Part shown: positions 1 through 7,005 of the stretch, in pieces
Position numbering within the stretch: position 1 is the first letter of the stretch
Layout of the letters: each line of letters opens with the position of its first letter
Origin: Campylobacter mucosalis
GTDB taxonomy: Bacteria > Campylobacterota > Campylobacteria > Campylobacterales > Campylobacteraceae
Direction of reading: 5' to 3'
DNA: 64,000 bases
Assembly (NCBI RefSeq): GCF_013372205.1
Contig: NZ_CP053831.1
Span: forward strand, 62,001-126,000
The notes under the pieces: model-generated
What the model saw: only the letters and a program-made list of their open reading frames with translations
Told to the model about the DNA's origin: nothing
The model's database searches: none
Made by a program: the position numbers and the translations under genes

Positions 1-2691
1 ATATCACTTGACTTTTATGAGGGCGATCATAAAATGCCTTATGAGGATTGGCAAAATGGCGGTGCCACAAAAGAACAAGCTAAGTCTGACGGCGATATTA
101 AAAACGCAACAGCTAAGATCACGCTACCGACAAATATTGCTACTGGCGATGTTATAAATATCAAAATAACTGATAATGTAGACGGAACAATATCTGGCAC
201 AACTCTAACGCCTAATGTTGTGGATGTTTCAGTTAAAGTTACTAAAAATGCTGACGGCACATTTACATTTACTGAAACTACAAACACAGGTAAAGTGGGC
301 ACTAAAACGATAGCACCTAGCAACGGTTCTATTGTGCTAGATGTAGAAAAAGTTCCTACACACTCTCGTGATGAAGTGGTAAATAAATTTAAAGATAGCG
401 GACTTGGAAATAGTCAATTTAGCACGAGCGTCAAAGTAGATCTAGTTGGAAGCGGTGGTGAAGTTAGATCAGCTACTAAGTATCATCAGATCATGAAAGA
501 TATGAATGAACTTAAGATCAGCTACGAGGACGACACTAACAAAGATGGCACACTATCTGTGACAGAGAATTTCAAAGACGGCGATACGACTAAGACAAAT
601 GTCATAATCGACCTACCTTATGCTGCAAAAGTAGGCGATGTCGTCAATGTGGAATTTAAAGTTGGTGATGAAGTCAAAGAAAATAAAACCATAACTATAG
701 ATGCGGATATGAAAAAAGCCGATAAGATCACACTACAAGCTCCTGTCGAGAGTGGTAAGAGTGCTGAAACTAGTGTATCTATCACAACTAAAGATGATAA
801 GGGTGTCAGCCAAACTCACAAAGCTAACGCAAGTGTAAATGTAGACGCCGACACAGCCCCTGAAAAACCTGTCATTACAGAGATAACAGATGATGTGGTA
901 GGTGGAGTTGCAAATGGCAAGATAGGTAAAAATGGTGTTACAAATGACGCTACTCCAACCATCAAAGGCACTGCAACAGCAGGAACTGAGATCAAAGTAT
1001 ATGACGGCAATACACTAATAGGCACTACAAAAGCTGATAATAGCGGCAACTGGACGCTAAGCACATCTGCTCTAAAAGATGGCTCACACAACATCACAGC
1101 TGTTGCTGAGAGCCTAACTGGCATAAAATCTCCTAAGTCTGATGCTTATGATATCAATGTAGATACAAAAGTTGGTATCGAGATCAAGGCTGACGGCGAA
1201 GTGGTAACCACAGACGCTGGTAACGCAAAACCTGTGGTTACCGTAGACGGAAAAGTTGTAACGTTAGAGAGCAATAATGGCAAACTTTACATACCAAAAG
1301 GTAGCCTAAATGCAAATAGTAAAATTTCAGCAACAGTGACAGACGAAGCTGGAAATACAGCGAAAGTTGATACAACAGTAAAAGTTGCTACTAAGTATGT
1401 TGATGCCACAGATGAAATTCCTGAAACACAAAATGGCTTAACAGGAAAAATGTGGTCTTGGGGCGGTGTTGCAAACAACAATCTATCAACATTTAATACA
1501 CACGCAGATAATCACAATGTTGAGATTAGAAACCAAATTGCAAAAACTGGTAACGATTTAGGCACTACATATAGTGGTTGGAATATAGTAAGATCAGTAG
1601 CTCACAATACAACTCAGGTATATTCATTTGGTGGCACTACACTAGTTAAAGGTGCTAAGATTGAAAACGGCAAGAGCAAAATGTATGTTGAGTATTTAAG
1701 TGCTAATGGAACACCTGCTAGTGGTAACGAAGTTAAATTGATTGTTAAAGTAGATGGCAAAGAGGAATTTACAAGTGTTGGATGGTCTGGTTCTTCATCT
1801 TCAAACGGTGGCGGTTGGGTAAATAACATCATATTTGATGTTCCAAATCTAAACGGCAAACACGACGTAGAAGTAGTTGTTGGTGTATGGAATCCACAAT
1901 ATAATAGAGCTGTTGTTGGTATAATTGATGAAAATGGAAACAAAATTCCATTAGGTCAAGGTGGTGGTACAATAGAAACGAAAGTATATACTGAGCCATT
2001 TGATGATAATGGTTTAGTGTATGATGAGAACACTAATACTTATAAAAAACCTATTAGTGAAGTTTCGTTTGTTACAGATTCAAGCAAAACAGGCTATGAC
2101 GTAGACGGCACAGACAACGTTGATACTATCGATCACTCAAGCTCTACAAAAGGCGAGTATATCGACGGCAAAGGTGGAAACGACACTATCAAAGCTGGTA
2201 GCGGAAACGACACCATAGACGGTGGAAATGGTGCTGATACTATAGACGCTGGTGCTGGTGACGATAAGATCGTGTTTGATCAAGACGATACCAAAGTAGA
2301 CGGCGGAGCAGGTCGCGATACTCTAATCATCAATAAAGATATCGACTTTAGCAATATATCAAATTTGGATAATAAAGTTGAAAATATCGAAGCTCTACAA
2401 CTAGGCGGTGATGGTAAAGCTGGTGCAGTTAAAGTTACGCTAGATGCCAATGCTGTAAAAGCTATCAAAGATAGTTCAGGTATCCTTGAGGTCAACGGTG
2501 ATAGCGATGATGTGCTAAATCTAAAGGGCTTTAGTAAGCTTACAGGACAAAATGATAAGGCTGAACTAGACAAAGTCGCTCAAGACAACAACGTAGATCA
2601 GTCTACACACGATGTATATAAATCGACTTCGGCAGGGGAAACCGTGTATATCGAAGTTGATAAGATGGTCAAAGTAGAGGACGTCCAGTAG
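1..2691 (+). CDS. Large Ig-like/RTX surface adhesin, C-terminal part (5' end outside window)
   Basis: The frame is open from base 1, so the first ATG at 34 is internal and the gene begins upstream. About 896 residues are visible. Residues 1-280 are Thr/Asp/Lys-rich beta-type repeats. Residues 285-390 form a bacterial Ig-like domain (DATPTIKGTATAGTEIKVYD, then GNWTLSTSALKDGSHNI). Residues 475-660 are a Trp/Asn-rich domain I do not recognise. Residues 720-755 hold RTX-type glycine/aspartate nonapeptides (GGNDTIKAGSGNDTIDGGNG, AGAGDDKI) that usually bind calcium. This order (Ig-like repeats, RTX, short C-terminal tail) is typical of type I secreted adhesins, and the C-terminal 100 residues probably carry the secretion signal. 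No type I transporter genes are visible. The protein probably acts at the cell surface in adhesion or biofilm formation; this is inferred from architecture only. Confidence 0.85.
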   Translation: MSLDFYEGDHKMPYEDWQNGGATKEQAKSDGDIKNATAKITLPTNIATGDVINIKITDNVDGTISGTTLTPNVVDVSVKVTKNADGTFTFTETTNTGKVGTKTIAPSNGSIVLDVEKVPTHSRDEVVNKFKDSGLGNSQFSTSVKVDLVGSGGEVRSATKYHQIMKDMNELKISYEDDTNKDGTLSVTENFKDGDTTKTNVIIDLPYAAKVGDVVNVEFKVGDEVKENKTITIDADMKKADKITLQAPVESGKSAETSVSITTKDDKGVSQTHKANASVNVDADTAPEKPVITEITDDVVGGVANGKIGKNGVTNDATPTIKGTATAGTEIKVYDGNTLIGTTKADNSGNWTLSTSALKDGSHNITAVAESLTGIKSPKSDAYDINVDTKVGIEIKADGEVVTTDAGNAKPVVTVDGKVVTLESNNGKLYIPKGSLNANSKISATVTDEAGNTAKVDTTVKVATKYVDATDEIPETQNGLTGKMWSWGGVANNNLSTFNTHADNHNVEIRNQIAKTGNDLGTTYSGWNIVRSVAHNTTQVYSFGGTTLVKGAKIENGKSKMYVEYLSANGTPASGNEVKLIVKVDGKEEFTSVGWSGSSSSNGGGWVNNIIFDVPNLNGKHDVEVVVGVWNPQYNRAVVGIIDENGNKIPLGQGGGTIETKVYTEPFDDNGLVYDENTNTYKKPISEVSFVTDSSKTGYDVDGTDNVDTIDHSSSTKGEYIDGKGGNDTIKAGSGNDTIDGGNGADTIDAGAGDDKIVFDQDDTKVDGGAGRDTLIINKDIDFSNISNLDNKVENIEALQLGGDGKAGAVKVTLDANAVKAIKDSSGILEVNGDSDDVLNLKGFSKLTGQNDKAELDKVAQDNNVDQSTHDVYKSTSAGETVYIEVDKMVKVEDVQ

Positions 2692-2704
2692 GGTGTTCTT
2701 TGAT

Positions 2705-2743
2705 ATTTGGGCAGCGTAAGTGTAAGTCCCAAATGCTTCTTTT
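2705..2743 (+). terminator. Probable terminator after the adhesin gene
   Basis: Seven-base arms ATTTGGG (2705-2711) and CCCAAAT (2728-2734) flank a 16-base loop, with a short T-rich stretch (TCTTTT) after them. It lies 14 bases past the adhesin stop codon. The long loop makes it a weak candidate. Confidence 0.45.
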
Positions 2744-2947
2744 GCTTGCCACCTCGCGTGGCAGGTTTATTTAAAAGGTTGCGTTTCACAGGGCAAAACC
2801 TACGAAGAAGCATTAGTTAATATAAAAGAAGCAACAGAGCTTTATTTGGAAAGTTTAGATGATGATGAGATAATTTTGCTTAAAAATAAAATTTCATCAA
2901 TCGTGCCAATCGAAGCAGCCCTAAAATACGGCGTTTATAAAAGGTAA
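2726..2947 (+). pseudogene. HicB-type antitoxin, 3' fragment
   Basis: The reading frame is open from 2726 and has clear HicB-family similarity from 2777: KGCVSQGKTYEEALVNIKEA followed by TELYLE, the typical 'P-GC-sqG-t-eEAl-niKEAielyLe' signature. It then runs through a short C-terminal helix to a stop at 2945-2947. The start codon and the N-terminal beta strands are missing; the sequence before 2777 looks unrelated and contains a 15-base hairpin that recurs at 5243. HicB proteins neutralise the HicA mRNA interferase. A HicA remnant lies 2.2 kb away at 5015, so one hicAB locus may have been split and scattered. It is unlikely to give a functional protein. Confidence 0.65.
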
Positions 2948-3059
2948 AGTTTTATTTTTTAAGCTCTAAAAGCTTAAATTGCAAAAATCTCTTAAGATTT
3001 AAGATGTTTCACGCTCTTTTTAGATCGAAACTTAATTAAGGTTCAATTGTGAAACGCTA

Positions 3060-3350
3060 TCAATCTTTATTAGTTTCACACTCCCATTCATTGGCTTTAA
3101 AAATGCCTAAAATGTAAATTTTTCATCCACTATCTCATAAGGTATCGTGTAGCCTTTAAAAATAAAATCCCTTTTTGCTATCATCATCAAAATATAAAGA
3201 TTTACGATACATAAATGGGTTATTCTCTATATTTTCTAATTTTTTAATTAGCTCTGATATAAAATTATTTGCTCTATCCTTGCTGTCTTGCTTGATATAA
3301 CCATATATGCGTTTTAGTTCATCTTTAAACTGACTTTTAAAGATTACCAT
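3060..3350 (-). pseudogene. RelE/ParE-family toxin with two compensating frameshifts
   Basis: The frame from ATG 3350 gives a RelE/ParE-type N-terminus (MVIFKSQFKDELKRIYGYIK) and stops early at 3156. The conserved C-terminal part continues in the next frame (RDFIFKGYTIPYEIVDEKF) and then in a third (ILGIFKANEWECETNKD), ending at 3060. One extra A in the run near 3170 and one missing base near 3115 would explain this. Repaired, it is about 96 residues, the usual length for the family. Such toxins are ribosome-dependent mRNA nucleases or gyrase inhibitors. The start overlaps the stop of the upstream antitoxin by 7 bases (ATGGTAA), a normal antitoxin-toxin arrangement. As read, the toxin is inactive. 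Sequencing error is possible but less likely for two separate shifts. Confidence 0.7.
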
Positions 3351-3604
3351 TGTTCTATCTCTGTTTTTAGCTCGTTAAGCGTAATAACTCCTATCCCTTG
3401 CTTTGCTTCATTAGCTCTTTTGTGTAGCTCTTTTTTTAGTGTCTGTTCGCTTACGCTTTGGAGCTTACCATTTATCACTATCTGATAGGCTTCATCGTTT
3501 GCAATAGTTTCTAAAGTCTGATTATTTGCTTTTGCTAATGCCTTGCTTATCGCTAGGATTTGATTTATGAGCGTTTCATTTGCTCTTAGTGTGATTGTTT
3601 GCAT
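3344..3604 (-). CDS. Antitoxin of a RelE/ParE-type pair
   Basis: An 86-residue protein preceded by AAAAGG eight bases before the ATG. It begins with MQTITLRANETLINQILAI, a short beta strand followed by helices as in ribbon-helix-helix-like antitoxins, and ends in an acidic, helical tail (LNELKTEIEQW) of the kind that wraps the toxin. It overlaps the frameshifted toxin downstream by 7 bases, so the two were translationally coupled. It is intact although its toxin is broken, the usual order of decay for these modules. The exact antitoxin family is not certain from sequence alone. Confidence 0.65.
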   Translation of the reverse strand: MQTITLRANETLINQILAISKALAKANNQTLETIANDEAYQIVINGKLQSVSEQTLKKELHKRANEAKQGIGVITLNELKTEIEQW

Positions 3605-3945
3605 ATCGTGCCTTTTGTGTTGATTAGGCTATTTTAATACTTGGTAGCTTATGATTAGCTTTTTAGTTCATTTATAAAAGCCCCCTACGCTAAATATAGA
3701 GAGCTTTAAATCCCTCTCTTTGTTTTAATAGTGTCATTGTTTCTTATGTAAAGCTTAAAAAATGGCTAACCTTGATTTTAAGGTTAGGCTGGTTAAATTA
3801 TCAATTAGGGGGTTATATTGAGAGTTGAATTGTAAACAACTAGGGAGTGCATTAAGGGGTCGAAAACTTAAAGTTGTTTGTATGTCTTAGCCTGTGTTCG
3901 TTGCTTGTAGCTTAGATTTGATAGCTTTGTGAGCTTTTTGTCTAT
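3605..3945. other. Intergenic, no gene seen
   Basis: This 341-base stretch has stops in all frames at short intervals. The left edge should hold the promoter for the minus-strand antitoxin at 3604. I see a modest inverted repeat around 3690-3715 (GAGAG...CTCTC) but no tRNA, attachment-site duplication or convincing ORF. Confidence 0.4.
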
Positions 3946-4298
3946 TTACTGGTCTTGCTTTGTGATTTTCACGATATTATCAAAATCCTGACACGCCTGA
4001 AGTATTTGAGCCCCTATGCGTTCATTACGTGTCAAATATCTATCTTTTGCATTGTAGCCTATAATAGGGGCGGTAGCTTCTATCCTAAAAAGCTTTTGAG
4101 CCAGGCTGTTTTTAAATGCTTTATCATAAATGCAAATTTTAGCAAGGCTTGGCAGCCAGTCAAGGCGGTTAAAAGATACTCTAAGCCGTTTTGTAAAGCT
4201 TCGTATCTAATGACTTCTATTGGTTTAACTTGGTTTTTTAGGTGGATACAATCGCTTAAAAAATCGAAAAATATACTTAGATTTGTAACTCGCTCCAT
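3946..4298 (-). pseudogene. Frameshifted small protein gene following the integrase
   Basis: From ATG 4298 the frame reads MERVTNLSIFFDFLSDCIHL and stops at 4080. A second frame continues as IEATAPIIGYNAKDRYLTRN then ERIGAQILQACQDFDNI and ends at 3946. The 353-base total is not a multiple of three, consistent with one lost base near 4080-4090. Joined, it would be a 117-residue, mostly helical, soluble protein. Its start overlaps the 3' end of the integrase remnant, so the two were probably one operon on a mobile element. I do not recognise the family. The functional link to the integrase is an inference from position. Confidence 0.45.
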
Positions 4299-4931
4299 TT
4301 ATTCACTCCTTTTTTTAAATTGTCAATGTAGTCGCTCCAAAATTGCATTAATTTAACCCTTTCGTCTAATCTTTGACTTTTATCGTATACGGCTTTTACT
4401 TCGTTTCGTTCTTTATGGTCCAAGCAAAGCTCTATAATTTTGCTATCTAGCTTATGCACTGGTATTAACTCATTTAAAAGCGTGGACGCTGTATGCCTTA
4501 ATCCGTGAAATACTAACTCGCTGCCAAAACCGAGCCTTTTTATAGTCGATATAATCCCATTTTAAACATCTGACATTATTGGAGCGTAAAAAGGTATGCA
4601 CTCCAAAAAGTAAAGCCATTTGAGTGTGTATCGAGCCGTTATAGCTCTCTAATGCTCGTAAAAAATCGCTTAACCTTGACGGCTCTTTTATGCTTTTATA
4701 GTTCGTTTGTTTTGAAGTTATAAAAACGTCGCTAAAATTTATCTCTCTTATCGGGTTAGTTTGGATATAGTCTTTTGTAGTGCGTTTTTGATTTATCGTT
4801 TCTTGGTAGCGGTAAACAAAGGTCTTGCTAAGCCCTTGCTTGGTGCGTGAGATATTAACGTATAAAAATGGAGTGGAGCTATCTTTTAAAAGCTCTCTAT
4901 CTTTGTCTAGTGGTATTTTGTAGCGAGGTTC
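4277..4931 (-). pseudogene. P4-type tyrosine integrase with internal deletions
   Basis: Read from 4931 downwards, blocks of a P4-like integrase appear in the correct order but with pieces missing. The N-terminal DUF4102-like block reads FLYVNISRTKQGLSKTFVYR. The core-binding block reads FLRALESYNGSIHTQMALL. The start of the catalytic domain follows (GVHTFLRSNNVRCLKWDYI). After a frame change comes the box with the catalytic His-x-x-Arg (VFHGLRHTASTLLNEL), then the C-terminal block IIELCLDHKERNEVKAVYDK. The usual 350-400 residues are reduced to about 215, the first catalytic arginine block joins directly to the second box, and no start codon is in frame. It marks the site of an old integrated element and cannot encode an active recombinase. 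Confidence 0.8.
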
Positions 4932-5014
4932 TTATAATTAAGGCTTTTAAATGCCTATATTTTAGAATATTATAAATCTTTACAATTCACTATATTTAAG
5001 CAAATATCATATAA

Positions 5015-5290
5015 AAATGGCTTTTGGAAAGTTACTATTTGCAAAATGGTTTTGTTTTTCTTAGACAAAAAGGAAACCATAAAATTTATTTTAACGGCAC
5101 AATTAGACAAGTTTTACCACACCATGCAGGCGAAATTTTACACCCAAAAATAGTCAAAGAAGTTTTGAAAATATTAAACAATAAAACACTAAAAATGTTT
5201 CGCCCAGAAGCAAAACCTGCTAGTTTCGTGGCATTAGTGATCGCCACATCACGTGGCAAGGTTTTTAAATTTAGGGCATATAATATATAA
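5015..5290 (+). pseudogene. HicA-like toxin remnant fused to antidote and repeat sequence
   Basis: The frame is open from 5015; the only in-frame start is TTG 5024, and ATG 5017 is out of frame. Residues 1-50 resemble HicA mRNA interferase (GFVFLRQKGNHKIYFNG, then VLPHHAGEILHPKIVKEVLK), including the RQKG-x-H block that holds the catalytic histidine. After this the frame runs into KMFRPEAKP, which matches the antidote-like gene at 5892, and then into sequence shared with 2748. So the HicA 3' end has been replaced. HicA is normally a dsRNA-binding-fold RNase of about 60 residues, so the core may remain, but the N-terminal start and ribosome-binding site look damaged. Confidence 0.65.
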
Positions 5291-5332
5291 TTAAAAAACA
5301 TCTCAAATGAAATGAAATTATAAGGATAAAAA

Positions 5333-5581
5333 ATGAATGCCGTAAATATCAATATGACATTAGAAGCTTCAAATTTTGAAAAACTACAAAGCTTCATTTT
5401 TGAAATTGACCCAAGTGCTGAAATTAGAGTTTCAAATTTAGAATTTAACATAAATAAAGATGATATTAAAAACTTAAAAGAAGTGGTTGATAGAGTGCAA
5501 AACGGCACAGAAAAACTTTATAGCTCAGATGAATTTAAAGCTATGAGTAAGCAAAAATTAAAAGAGCTTAACGCATTATAA
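5333..5581 (+). CDS. Antitoxin of a RelE/ParE-type pair
   Basis: An 82-residue protein with AAGGATAA six bases before the ATG. Its second half (LKEVVDRVQNGTEKLYSSDE) matches the same region of the minus-strand antitoxin at 6636-6926 (LKNIVKRLDNGELKFYSDDE), so the two are paralogues. The pattern of acidic helix followed by Y-S-S/D-D-E is common in antitoxins of RelE/ParE modules. The stop overlaps the ATG of the truncated toxin at 5581 (TAATG), showing translational coupling. The antitoxin looks intact while its toxin is truncated. Confidence 0.65.
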   Translation: MNAVNINMTLEASNFEKLQSFIFEIDPSAEIRVSNLEFNINKDDIKNLKEVVDRVQNGTEKLYSSDEFKAMSKQKLKELNAL

Positions 5582-5727
5582 TGCAAATCATCTATACCCA
5601 AAATTTTCAAAATCGATTTTTTGATTTATTAGCTTATATTGCAAAACACAGCCTGCAAAACGCCGTAAATTTTGAAGCTGAAATTGAAAAAGATGAATAC
5701 GACTACAATGCAATTTTAAAGGATTAA
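5581..5727 (+). pseudogene. RelE/ParE-family toxin, N-terminal half only
   Basis: It begins at the ATG overlapping the antitoxin stop and reads MQIIYTQNFQNRFFDLLAYI then AKHSLQNAVNFEAEIEK, the first helix-turn-helix and helix 2 of a RelE/ParE toxin. After about residue 37 the family similarity ends and the frame enters sequence belonging to an addiction-module antidote, stopping at 5727 (48 residues). The family is usually 90-100 residues and needs its C-terminal beta sheet (compare the RDFIFKGYTIPY block of the 3060 copy), so this copy should be inactive. Confidence 0.65.
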
Positions 5728-5978
5728 AAACGGCGGATTCTCTTACGAATGATGAGATACGAAAAGAGCGTCTTACACAAGTATTAGCCGATGGAAATTT
5801 GGATGAGCTTAGACACGCTTTGTTTGACATTGCTAGAAGTCGTGGCATAGAAAATGTCGCTAAAAAGGCTAATTTAAACAGAGAGTTTTATAAAATGTTT
5901 CGCCCAGAAGTAAAACCACGCTTTGAGAGTATTTTTAAGGCTATGAAAGCTCTTGATATAAAACTTGCTTGTGTGTGA
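5691..5978 (+). pseudogene. Addiction-module antidote protein (HTH type), frameshifted
   Basis: Codons from about 5691 give DEYDYNAILKD in the toxin frame. After a one-base shift near 5724 the sequence continues LTNDEIRKERLTQVLADGNL, DELRHALFDIARSRGIENVA and KKANLNREFYKMFRPEVKPR, ending at 5978. The 'al-diARsrG...vAk-a-l-re-lYk-l-pe-kPrF-si-ka-kaL-i-l' pattern is that of the 'probable addiction module antidote' family (XRE-like HTH). Its own start codon is lost and it is joined to a truncated toxin of a different module. The RelE-like toxin that normally accompanies this family is absent. Confidence 0.7.
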
Positions 5979-6020
5979 AAAAGTTATACTATAAGCTCTA
6001 GTCGCTGTAGAATATTTTTG

Positions 6021-6341
6021 TTATCTTGCATAGATAGCGTCCTTAAAGAAATCATCTTGCAGTTTTTTAGCTGATGACGTTGTGCATATATCGACTGACT
6101 TTTTAAATTTATTCGAAATTTTTAATCTCAATTTGTCAAGATATGCAAATGACCCAAGACCGCCAAATTTTTCTAAGAATTTGCTGTTGGTAAGTAGTAT
6201 TATGTCGATGTCCGAGTTTGTATCTGCGTTATCTTTTGCATAGCTTCCAAAAAGCCCTATCTCGTCTATGCCGTCATTTTTCAATCTTGATTTCATTTTG
6301 GACATATAATCTAGTATAGTTTCTTTTGTCAAAATAGCCAT
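6021..6341 (-). CDS. MNT-type minimal nucleotidyltransferase
   Basis: A 106-residue protein with the nucleotidyltransferase signature IGLFGSYAKDNADTNSDIDI (residues 28-47): G-S then D-x-D, the metal-binding aspartates. Its length is right for a minimal nucleotidyltransferase of the MNT family. These proteins usually pair with a HEPN-domain toxin and inactivate it by adding AMP to a conserved tyrosine. No HEPN gene is adjacent on either side here. Instead, a 30-codon hydrophobic ORF ends two bases upstream (TAATATG), so translation is coupled to that peptide. The gene sits inside a zone of broken toxin-antitoxin genes but is itself intact. Antitoxin function is an inference from the family. 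Confidence 0.8.
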   Translation of the reverse strand: MAILTKETILDYMSKMKSRLKNDGIDEIGLFGSYAKDNADTNSDIDIILLTNSKFLEKFGGLGSFAYLDKLRLKISNKFKKSVDICTTSSAKKLQDDFFKDAIYAR

Positions 6342-6342
6342 A

Positions 6343-6435
6343 TTAAGACCTTGCGTTTTTAACTACCGTATCAATCAAAGAGTATGCAAAAGCCACAATG
6401 CCAAATATAATCGCTGAAAATACTAAAATTTCCAT
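6343..6435 (-). CDS. 30-residue single-span membrane peptide
   Basis: The ATG at 6435 follows AAAGG at a spacing of six. The peptide MEILVFSAIIFGIVAFAYSL continues IDTVVKNARS and stops at 6343. Residues 2-20 form one membrane helix, followed by a short basic tail. Its stop is one base before the start of the MNT gene, so both are probably one transcript. The layout and the C-terminal S-x-(I/L)-D-x-V-K pattern resemble the 31-residue peptide at 57710-57805. It could be a toxin partner of the MNT protein, a type I-like membrane peptide or a small regulator; nothing in the sequence decides this. Confidence 0.55.
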   Translation of the reverse strand: MEILVFSAIIFGIVAFAYSLIDTVVKNARS

Positions 6436-6508
6436 TTTTTACCTTTGTATTATTTTGGCATTATAGCATTATTTAAAAGTGTATTACAATAAACCAAGTG
6501 GAGTTTGG

Positions 6509-6706
6509 CTATTTGGTGTAAATAGTTAAATTGTGTTTAAAAATTGCAAGTATTTCTATTGTGTCACTGCTTATTGAAAAAGGGATTGTGTATCCTTTAA
6601 ATATCAAATCTCTTATGTTTTCCCTATTGATTGCTTCATTTTTGCGATATGAATATGGCATTGTCGGCATCAGAGTATTTTTTAGATAGGCGGTTAGAAA
6701 TTTCAT
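6509..6706 (-). pseudogene. RelE/ParE-family toxin, C-terminal half
   Basis: The informative part runs from about 6680 to the stop at 6509: PYSYRKNEAINRENIRDLIF then KGYTIPFSISSDTIEILAIF. This is the C-terminal beta sheet of the RelE/ParE family and is very like the 3060-3350 copy (RDFIFKGYTIPY). The first 15 or so codons of the frame are the antitoxin gene read in another frame, so the toxin N-terminus and its start codon have been deleted. It looks like the complement of the N-terminal half at 5581, although the two lie on opposite strands. Confidence 0.65.
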
Positions 6707-6926
6707 CGTCAGAGTAAAATTTCAACTCGCCATTATCAAGTCGCTTGACTATATTTTTTAATTTTATCGTATCAGCCCTGCTTAGCTCACTTTGTAAGGC
6801 TTCAACCATATCATTATCAAGCTCTATGACGTTAATCTTTTCGCCAAAGAGCTGTTTCATAGAATTTATAATTTCACTCGTTAAAATAAAACCATCTTTT
6901 GCTTGAAGCATAACTGCACTTGCCAT
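6636..6926 (-). CDS. Antitoxin of a RelE/ParE-type pair, C-terminus probably altered
   Basis: The start at 6926 (MASAVMLQAKDGFILTSEII) is chosen because AAGGGGC stands five bases before it; a TTG at 6947 is the longer alternative. The 96-residue protein contains LKNIVKRLDNGELKFYSDDE, paralogous to the antitoxin at 5333. Its last 20 residues overlap the toxin fragment in another frame. This suggests that the deletion which removed the toxin N-terminus also replaced the antitoxin C-terminus. It may still bind its operator, but its toxin is not functional. Confidence 0.6.
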   Translation of the reverse strand: MASAVMLQAKDGFILTSEIINSMKQLFGEKINVIELDNDMVEALQSELSRADTIKLKNIVKRLDNGELKFYSDDEISNRLSKKYSDADNAIFISQK

Positions 6927-6973
6927 TTTTGCCCCTTGTTTTTTCAAAATTATATCATCATTCGTAGGAAAAT

Positions 6974-6998
6974 AAAAACCGACCCCAAGCGGAGTCGG
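6974..6998 (-). terminator. Rho-independent terminator of the multiheme operon
   Basis: On the minus strand, arms CCGACTCC and GGGGTCGG pair over eight bases around a GCTT loop, followed by TTTTTATTTT. It starts 7 bases past the stop of the cytochrome gene at 7006. Confidence 0.85.
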
Positions 6999-7005
6999 CT
7001 AAATT

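Noticed and set aside
3955-4356. 133-codon plus-strand ORF
   Set aside because: It is antisense to the integrase-linked frameshifted gene; its translation has no family features and the minus strand carries recognisable integrase blocks.
5979-6020. HEPN partner for the MNT gene
   Set aside because: No ORF of suitable length or R-x4-6-H motif on either side; the space downstream is only 42 bases to the antidote fragment.
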